DNA from: Octadecabacter sp.
Lineage (GTDB): Bacteria > Pseudomonadota > Alphaproteobacteria > Rhodobacterales > Rhodobacteraceae
NCBI GenBank assembly: GCA_028825445.1
Contig: JAPKAD010000011.1
Location: 1-64,000 of the forward strand
Length of the DNA stretch: 64,000 nucleotides
Direction: 5' to 3'
Shown here: piece after piece, positions 59,173 through 64,000 of the stretch
Layout: the number at the start of each line of letters is the position of its first letter
Numbering within the stretch: the first letter of the stretch is position 1
Translations under genes and position numbers: made by a program
Notes under the pieces: model-generated
Seen by the model: only the letters and a program-made list of their open reading frames with translations
Database searches by the model: none
Told to the model about the DNA's origin: nothing

Positions 59173-59565
59173 ATGAACGATCCTATCGGTGATATGCTAA
59201 CAAGAATTCGAAATGGCCAAATGCGCGGTAAGTCAATGGTGCCAACGCCGGCGTCTAAACTTCGCGGTTGGGTATTAGATGTGCTGGCAGACGAAGGCTA
59301 CATTCGCGGCTACGAAGCCACAACTGGGTCCGATGGCCATCCGGCTTTCGATATCAGCCTGAAATATTACGAAGGTACTCCTGTAATTCGCGAAGTGAAA
59401 CGGGTGTCTACTCCCGGTCGTCGCGTCTACATGGGTGTCGATGACATCCCAACGGTCCGTCAGGGCCTTGGTGTGTCGATTGTCTCCACCCCACGGGGTG
59501 TGATGTCGGACGCGTCAGCACGGGCAGCCAATGTTGGCGGCGAAGTGCTTTGCACCGTATTCTAA
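59173..59565 (+). CDS. rpsH: 30S ribosomal protein S8
   Basis: Primary 16S rRNA-binding protein and the usual spc-operon repressor, 130 residues. [20 protein letters not shown] is the N-terminus, [18 protein letters not shown] lies in the middle, and [21 protein letters not shown] at the C-terminus. Confidence 0.98.
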   Translation: MNDPIGDMLTRIRNGQMRGKSMVPTPASKLRGWVLDVLADEGYIRGYEATTGSDGHPAFDISLKYYEGTPVIREVKRVSTPGRRVYMGVDDIPTVRQGLGVSIVSTPRGVMSDASARAANVGGEVLCTVF

Positions 59566-59575
59566 GGAGCGCAAG

Positions 59576-60106
59576 ATGTCTCGTATTGGTAAAAAATCGG
59601 TTGGTCTACCTGATGGCGTTACTGCCTTGGTTTCCGGCCAATCTATCGAAGTAAAAGGTCCTAAGGGGACACGTAGCTTCAAAGCAACTGACGATGTCAC
59701 GTTGTCTGTAGTAGATGGATCTGTTTCTGTTATGCCGCGTGGCAAGTCCAAGCGCGCACGCCAGCAATGGGGAATGTCACGCACTCGGATTCAAAACCTA
59801 GTGACGGGTGTAACAAATGGCTTCAAGAAAGAGCTTGAGATTCAGGGCGTTGGTTACCGAGCTCAGATGCAGGGCAATATCTTGAAGTTAAATTTGGGAT
59901 ATTCACATGATGTTAATTTCGAAGTCCCTGATGGTGTCACTGTTACGGCACCTAAGCTGACCCATATAATCGTTGAAGGTATTGACGAACAACAGGTCGG
60001 TCAGGTTGCGGCGAACATCCGCGAGTGGCGAAAGCCCGAGCCCTACAAGGGTAAAGGCATCCGGTATGCGGGCGAATACGTCTTCCGCAAAGAAGGCAAA
60101 AGGTAA
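59576..60106 (+). CDS. rplF: 50S ribosomal protein L6
   Basis: Sarcin-ricin-loop region protein, 176 residues. The start is the ATG at 59576 ([21 protein letters not shown]), ten bases after rpsH and with AAGGAGCG upstream. The track start lies inside rpsH. The C-terminal [23 protein letters not shown] is the family signature. Confidence 0.97.
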   Translation: MSRIGKKSVGLPDGVTALVSGQSIEVKGPKGTRSFKATDDVTLSVVDGSVSVMPRGKSKRARQQWGMSRTRIQNLVTGVTNGFKKELEIQGVGYRAQMQGNILKLNLGYSHDVNFEVPDGVTVTAPKLTHIIVEGIDEQQVGQVAANIREWRKPEPYKGKGIRYAGEYVFRKEGKR

Positions 60107-60117
60107 GGACCGAATAG

Positions 60118-60477
60118 ATGGCAAACTCAAAACGACAGTTGTTCATCAAACGCCGTATGCGCGTTCGGAACAAGCTTCGCAAAGTGAACGCAGGACGCCC
60201 GCGTCTTTCAGTTCATCGCTCAAACAAGAACATCAGCGTGCAGCTGATCGACGATGTAAACGGAGTAACGCTTGCATCAGCTTCTTCTCTAGAGAAGGAT
60301 CTGGGCATCATCGGCCAAAACAATGTCGAAGCAGCGAGCAAAGTTGGCGCAGTAATCGCAGAACGCGCGAAAAAAGCCGGCGTGTCCGAAGCTTATTTCG
60401 ATCGTGGTGGTTTTCTGTTTCATGGCAAAGTGAAGGCCTTGGCCGAAGCTGCGCGTGAAGGTGGCTTAAAGATTTAA
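60118..60477 (+). CDS. rplR: 50S ribosomal protein L18
   Basis: 5S rRNA-binding protein, 119 residues. [35 protein letters not shown] and [26 protein letters not shown] are conserved. A 12-bp hairpin without a T run follows at 60486-60513 (GAAGGGCTGCAC / GTGTGGCCCTTC with wobbles), perhaps a processing or attenuation site before rpsE. Confidence 0.97.
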   Translation: MANSKRQLFIKRRMRVRNKLRKVNAGRPRLSVHRSNKNISVQLIDDVNGVTLASASSLEKDLGIIGQNNVEAASKVGAVIAERAKKAGVSEAYFDRGGFLFHGKVKALAEAAREGGLKI

Positions 60478-60602
60478 ATTTCTGTGAAGGGCTGCACTTT
60501 TGTGTGGCCCTTCCGATGATCGGGGGGTCCTAGGCCCACTTGGATCGATACAAATGGCGCCAACCTTAACTAAGGTGTGCCACCCAAATTTAGGAGGGCC
60601 AC

Positions 60603-61181
60603 ATGGCTCGTGATCAAAATCAACGCGGCGGTAATCGTCGTGACGAAAATCCAGAATTCCAAGATCGCCTTGTTGCGATCAACCGTGTGTCCAAAACTGT
60701 TAAGGGTGGTAAGCGTTTTGGCTTTGCAGCCCTCGTAGTTGTTGGTGACCAAAAAGGCCGTGTTGGTTTTGGCAAAGGTAAAGCTAAGGAAGTTCCTGAG
60801 GCGATTCGCAAAGCCACTGAGCAAGCTAAACGCCAAATGATACGTGTTCAGCTTCGCGAGGGCCGTACATTGCACCATGATATGGAGGGCCGTCACGGTG
60901 CAGGTAAAGTTGTTATGCGTTCTGCACCGCAAGGTTCTGGGATCATTGCAGGTGGCCCAATGCGCGCTGTGTTTGAAATGCTTGGCATACAAGATATTGT
61001 TGCTAAATCAATTGGTTCTTCCAATCCATATAACATGATCCGCGCGACTATGGACGGTCTTAAGAAAGAGGCTTCGCCTCGTTCTGTTGCCCAACGCCGC
61101 GGTAAAAAAGTTGCGGACATCCTGCCCAAGCGCGAAGACGCGCCAGTAGTCGATGTCGCAGTTGAAGCTGAGGAGGCCTAA
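60603..61181 (+). CDS. rpsE: 30S ribosomal protein S5
   Basis: Decoding-fidelity protein, 192 residues. The N-terminal domain has [31 protein letters not shown] and the loop [20 protein letters not shown]. The C-terminal domain has [29 protein letters not shown]. It has an acidic tail of about 15 residues. AGGAGGGCC precedes the ATG. rpmD follows after 3 bases. Confidence 0.97.
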   Translation: MARDQNQRGGNRRDENPEFQDRLVAINRVSKTVKGGKRFGFAALVVVGDQKGRVGFGKGKAKEVPEAIRKATEQAKRQMIRVQLREGRTLHHDMEGRHGAGKVVMRSAPQGSGIIAGGPMRAVFEMLGIQDIVAKSIGSSNPYNMIRATMDGLKKEASPRSVAQRRGKKVADILPKREDAPVVDVAVEAEEA

Positions 61182-61184
61182 ACT

Positions 61185-61373
61185 ATGGCTAAAACAATTG
61201 TCGTAAAACAGATTGGTTCGCCAATTCGTCGCCCAAAAGATCAAAAGCAAACGCTTATCGGTTTGGGCCTGAATAAAATGCACAAAACACGTGAACTTGA
61301 AGACACGCCTTCTGTTCGTGGAATGGTTGCTAAGATCTCTCACATGGTGGAAATCATCGAAGAGAAGGGTTAA
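61185..61373 (+). CDS. rpmD: 50S ribosomal protein L30
   Basis: Small 23S-binding protein, 62 residues. [44 protein letters not shown] is typical. In many bacteria rplO follows directly. Here a terminator, a gap and ilvA intervene. Confidence 0.97.
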   Translation: MAKTIVVKQIGSPIRRPKDQKQTLIGLGLNKMHKTRELEDTPSVRGMVAKISHMVEIIEEKG

Positions 61374-61398
61374 TATCTTAATCTTCTTTAAAAAATTT

Positions 61399-61429
61399 AA
61401 CGCTCTGCTCTTTACATGAGTGGAGCGTT
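61399..61429 (+). terminator. Intrinsic terminator after rpmD
   Basis: A 12-bp stem AACGCTCTGCTC / GAGTGGAGCGTT with two wobbles, loop TTTACAT, followed by TTTTT. It ends the spc-part transcript before ilvA. Confidence 0.85.
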
Positions 61430-62118
61430 TTTCGTTATTGGCTGAGCTTCAGACTGAACGAGATCACAAAGTTTCTTTAGTAGCTTTGTCAAAATTGTCT
61501 CAACTTCTTAAGTATAGGAGATGGCAAACACGCCCCTAGGTTCAACACATTTAATAAATTTTAAATCGGAAAGAATTCTTGTTCGAATTGTTTCGGACGC
61601 AGTGTTTAAAATATAAAAATTTATTTTTTAAGTCCAAAATACGTAATGTCCAACTTTGTATGGCTGAAATGTGGTAGTGGTTCATTCGTTGTTTTAAAAT
61701 TGAGAAACAGGCAGCAAGGATAGGGCAATCAAATGTTTTATGGATACTTTCGACCGTCCATCTGATGCAAAATCAAGCATAATTAATCCATTAGTAATAA
61801 ACATAAATGATGGATTTTTTGATATACGTCCCATTAAGACGTAATGATTATCCTTTCTACGATAGCCAATTCCGTTGATACGAAGCGTATGCAAACTGCA
61901 TGCAGGTTCTTTTAAATATCCAGATAAAATTACCCTGAAAATGTGTTTTGATTGTTTGGGCACCCAAAAACGAAATCTAAAATTAGGCAATTCCTGTATT
62001 TAACCAACCTGATCCTTTACCTTTTTCTTGATTTTAATCGGTGAAGCGCTTGACTTACATTGATAATAGGTTGCATCCCCACGAACAGTTCAATGATTTT
62101 CTCCTAAAGGATGCGCCT
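61430..62118. other. Gap between rpmD and ilvA
   Basis: AT-rich. The minus-strand ORF 61694-61990 (98 codons) reads moderately protein-like (TLRINGIGYRRKDNHYVLMG) but starts with TTG without a spaced ribosome binding site, and the family is unknown. The ilvA promoter probably lies near 61990-62090. Confidence 0.4.
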
Positions 62119-63330
62119 GTGACTGTCACTTCCGCCCTCATTTATCAAACCTACGCTGCGATCCGCGAGGCCACAATCCGCACCCCAACAATTCAAGCTT
62201 CGCGACTGTCTCTTAGTTTGGGTATTGATCTGCATCTCAAGCTTGAAAATCTTCAACACACCAATGCATTTAAAGCCCGCGGCGCGCTGGCCAAATTGCT
62301 GACGCTCACAGACGCAGAAAAAAAAGCAGGTGTAATCGCTTGTAGTGCTGGCAATCATGGCCAAGGTGTTGCCTACCATGCGACCCGTCTGGGTATTGAG
62401 GCAACCATCGTTATGCCGGAAGGCACTCCCTTTAATAAAGTGAAACGCACAGAAGACTTTGGAGCAATCGTGATTCAACACGGGGTCGGCTTTGATAATG
62501 GTGTTCAATTTACTCTTGATCTGGCTTCACGTGAGGGGTTAACTTTCATTCATCCCTTCGATGACCCTGTTGTTGCCGCAGGGCAGGGAACCATAGCGTT
62601 GGAAATGCTCGAAGACCAGCCCGAGCTTGACGTGATCGTTGTGCCCGTTGGTGGTGGTGGCTTGATAGCTGGCATGGCTGTGGCCGCTAAAGCGGTCAAG
62701 CCTGAAGTGCAGATTATTGGAGCACAGGCCGCAATTTTTGACGCGGTGAAAGCCCAGTTCGACGGAACGGAAACACACTTTGCAGGTGCCACGCTTGCAG
62801 AAGGCATTGCTGTCAAAGCACCAGCTTCGAGTAACGTTGAAATCATCAAAAAAAATGTTACTCGAATTGACACAGCAACAGAAGCTGAAATTGAGGACGC
62901 TGTTTTTGATCTACTTTCAGCCGAAAAACTCGTCGTTGAAGGTGCTCCAGGCGCAGGTCTTGCCATAATTAAAAAAAATCTTGATTTATATCGTGGGAAA
63001 AAAGTTGGTCTCGTTATTTGTGGTGGCAACATTGATAGCCGGTTGCTCTCAACTCTTATCTTGCGCGGCCTCGTGCGTGACGGGCGGATCACTCGTTTGA
63101 CTTTCGAAATTGATGACACTCCCGGCCAACTTGCTGATATATCGTGCATCATCGGCAAGGCTGGTGCCAACGTTATAGAAGTCATACATCAACGTATGAT
63201 GCAATCGGTGTCGCTTAAACAAGCCGAGTTGGACGTGGTAATTGAAGCACGGGACTTAGGGCATGTTAGGGGCATCGTAACGACACTACGAGGAGAGGGT
63301 TTCAAGGTAAGGACAGATAGTGGAGTTTAG
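62119..63330 (+). CDS. ilvA: Threonine ammonia-lyase (threonine dehydratase)
   Basis: PLP enzyme converting threonine to 2-oxobutyrate and ammonia, the first step of isoleucine synthesis. The start is the GTG at 62119 (VTVTSALIYQTYAAI), with AAAGGA eight bases upstream, giving about 403 residues. The track ORF is 26 codons longer. The PLP lysine is in NAFKARGALAKLL, the glycine loop in VVPVGGGGLIAGMAVA, and CSAGNHGQGVAYHA is also present. A C-terminal ACT-type regulatory domain (RLTFEIDDTPGQLADISCII) suggests the short allosteric form. It lies between rpmD and rplO on the same strand. Confidence 0.92.
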   Translation: MTVTSALIYQTYAAIREATIRTPTIQASRLSLSLGIDLHLKLENLQHTNAFKARGALAKLLTLTDAEKKAGVIACSAGNHGQGVAYHATRLGIEATIVMPEGTPFNKVKRTEDFGAIVIQHGVGFDNGVQFTLDLASREGLTFIHPFDDPVVAAGQGTIALEMLEDQPELDVIVVPVGGGGLIAGMAVAAKAVKPEVQIIGAQAAIFDAVKAQFDGTETHFAGATLAEGIAVKAPASSNVEIIKKNVTRIDTATEAEIEDAVFDLLSAEKLVVEGAPGAGLAIIKKNLDLYRGKKVGLVICGGNIDSRLLSTLILRGLVRDGRITRLTFEIDDTPGQLADISCIIGKAGANVIEVIHQRMMQSVSLKQAELDVVIEARDLGHVRGIVTTLRGEGFKVRTDSGV

Positions 63331-63948
63331 AATGGGGTATTTTTCGTTTGATAATTGCTTTTGAACTATTAATTTTGCTCAATCCCCAAGACATAATTTC
63401 CACTAGTAACTAAGTTCAAAGTACTCAGTACATTAAAATTTTTTTGATGTGCTTAAGTGGGGCAGTCTTAATTCTTTTCACTTTAGAAGTATGGGGGCAC
63501 CATGCCTCTTGGTCCGAAGGCGTCATAAGTGCCCACAATTTGCCTTTAATTTTTTGCGCAAGTAAAATTGGATTTGTAATTAAAATTGATCGTTTCCCTC
63601 TGCAGATAGTCAAAATAAGTCCGTATTCTAAAACACCGCAATAGCGCTTCTGCTTTGGCGTCGAAGGGCGGGCAGACAATACAAACATTCAGGGCGTTTG
63701 GTTGATTTTTTGAATGATACTTTTTGGCTATTAGTTTTGTTATGATCTATCAGCTTAATTTGTTTATCGAGGTTGGATTTACAACACCCGTACCTCGCCG
63801 TAAGCCCTGTCCAGACGATAGGTTTTGCTTGTCATAGCAGAAAGCGTGTCCTATATGCCATCAGTGGCCACTTAAAGGCTACTGATTCAAACACACGCCG
63901 CGTGCCTGATCTTCGCTGGGTCAGGTCTTCCGGCAAGGAGACAGCGAT
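63331..63948. other. Gap between ilvA and rplO
   Basis: AT-rich for the first ~450 bases, with short overlapping track ORFs on both strands (63425-63688) that have no motifs. The last ~170 bases look like an rplO leader. I could not place a convincing promoter, although one is needed because a terminator and ilvA separate rplO from rpmD. Confidence 0.45.
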
Positions 63949-64000
63949 ATGGTTAAACTTAACGAATTACACGACAATCCAGGTGCGACGAAACCACGTA
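63949..64000 (+). CDS. rplO: 50S ribosomal protein L15, 5' end
   Basis: First 17 codons only, cut by the window end. MVKLNELHDNPGATKPR matches the L15 N-terminus. AAGGAGACAGCGAT precedes the ATG. In related genomes secY follows. Confidence 0.88.
   Translation, partial: MVKLNELHDNPGATKPR

Noticed and set aside
60486-60513. Hairpin after rplR as an intrinsic terminator
   Set aside because: The stem is good but no T run follows, and rpsE continues downstream.
61694-61990. 98-codon minus-strand ORF before ilvA
   Set aside because: It relies on a TTG start with no spaced ribosome binding site, and there is no recognised domain. It is mentioned only in the gap entry.
63425-63688. Overlapping ORFs on both strands before rplO
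   Set aside because: AT-rich, motif-free and mutually overlapping. Likely chance.

Overview
The window is a chromosomal segment from an alphaproteobacterium, almost certainly a Rhodobacteraceae/Roseobacter-group member. Three things point there: the order pckA / chvI-chvG-hprK-rapZ-EIIA(man)-ptsH, the run lepB-rnc-era-DUF1491-recO, and the order tRNA-Trp ... secE-nusG-rplKA-rplJL-rpoBC-rpsLG-fusA-tuf-rpsJ through the S10 and spc operons. Base composition is more AT-rich than is usual for the group, and the gaps between genes are long, AT-rich and carry stretches that look like decayed genes. No complete insertion sequence, prophage, CRISPR array or rRNA operon is visible. I cannot name the species.

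Layout. (1) 1-6.8 kb, plus strand: 3' part of the (p)ppGpp synthetase/hydrolase, a DUF2062 membrane protein, pdxJ, acpS, lepB, rnc, era, a DUF1491 gene and recO, mostly tightly packed. (2) 6.8-12.7 kb: a 1-kb gap with a degenerate reading frame, then an acyl-CoA dehydrogenase that resembles (2S)-methylsuccinyl-CoA dehydrogenase, a divergent TauE/SafE permease, and pckA. (3) 13-18.4 kb: ChvI/ChvG two-component system with the incomplete regulatory PTS (HPr kinase, RapZ, EIIA, HPr) and an acyltransferase. (4) 18.4-23.5 kb, minus strand: 3-hydroxybutyryl-CoA dehydrogenase, etfA/etfB, cob(I)alamin adenosyltransferase, a HIG1-like small membrane protein and an SDR. (5) 24-29.3 kb: parC, a lipoprotein and a two-TM protein of unknown function. 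(6) 29.35-64 kb: tRNA-Trp, a sulfotransferase-like gene, then the transcription/translation superoperon, running off the window inside rplO.

Functional links. Region 2-4 genes fit one theme: acyl-CoA and C4 metabolism (methylsuccinyl-CoA dehydrogenase, 3-hydroxybutyryl-CoA dehydrogenase), the ETF that takes electrons from acyl-CoA dehydrogenases, an adenosyltransferase that supplies B12 coenzyme to mutases, and PEP carboxykinase beside the ChvGI/PTS regulators. In region 6 the ribosomal superoperon is broken at three places (rplW|rplB, rplP|rpmC, rpmD|rplO), each time just after a clear intrinsic terminator. Other non-ribosomal genes sit between tRNA-Trp and secE and between rpoC and rpsL.

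I did not find a convincing undescribed multi-gene system. The most interesting non-gene signals are an eight-copy CCTGATG heptamer repeat upstream of the hydroxybutyryl-CoA dehydrogenase, several candidate structured leaders in the ribosomal operons (especially rplB, rpsL and the nusG-rplK junction), a region bounded by two terminators between rplA and rplJ, and dyad sequences in the pckA-chvI promoter region. All were found by eye and no folding or database search was run.
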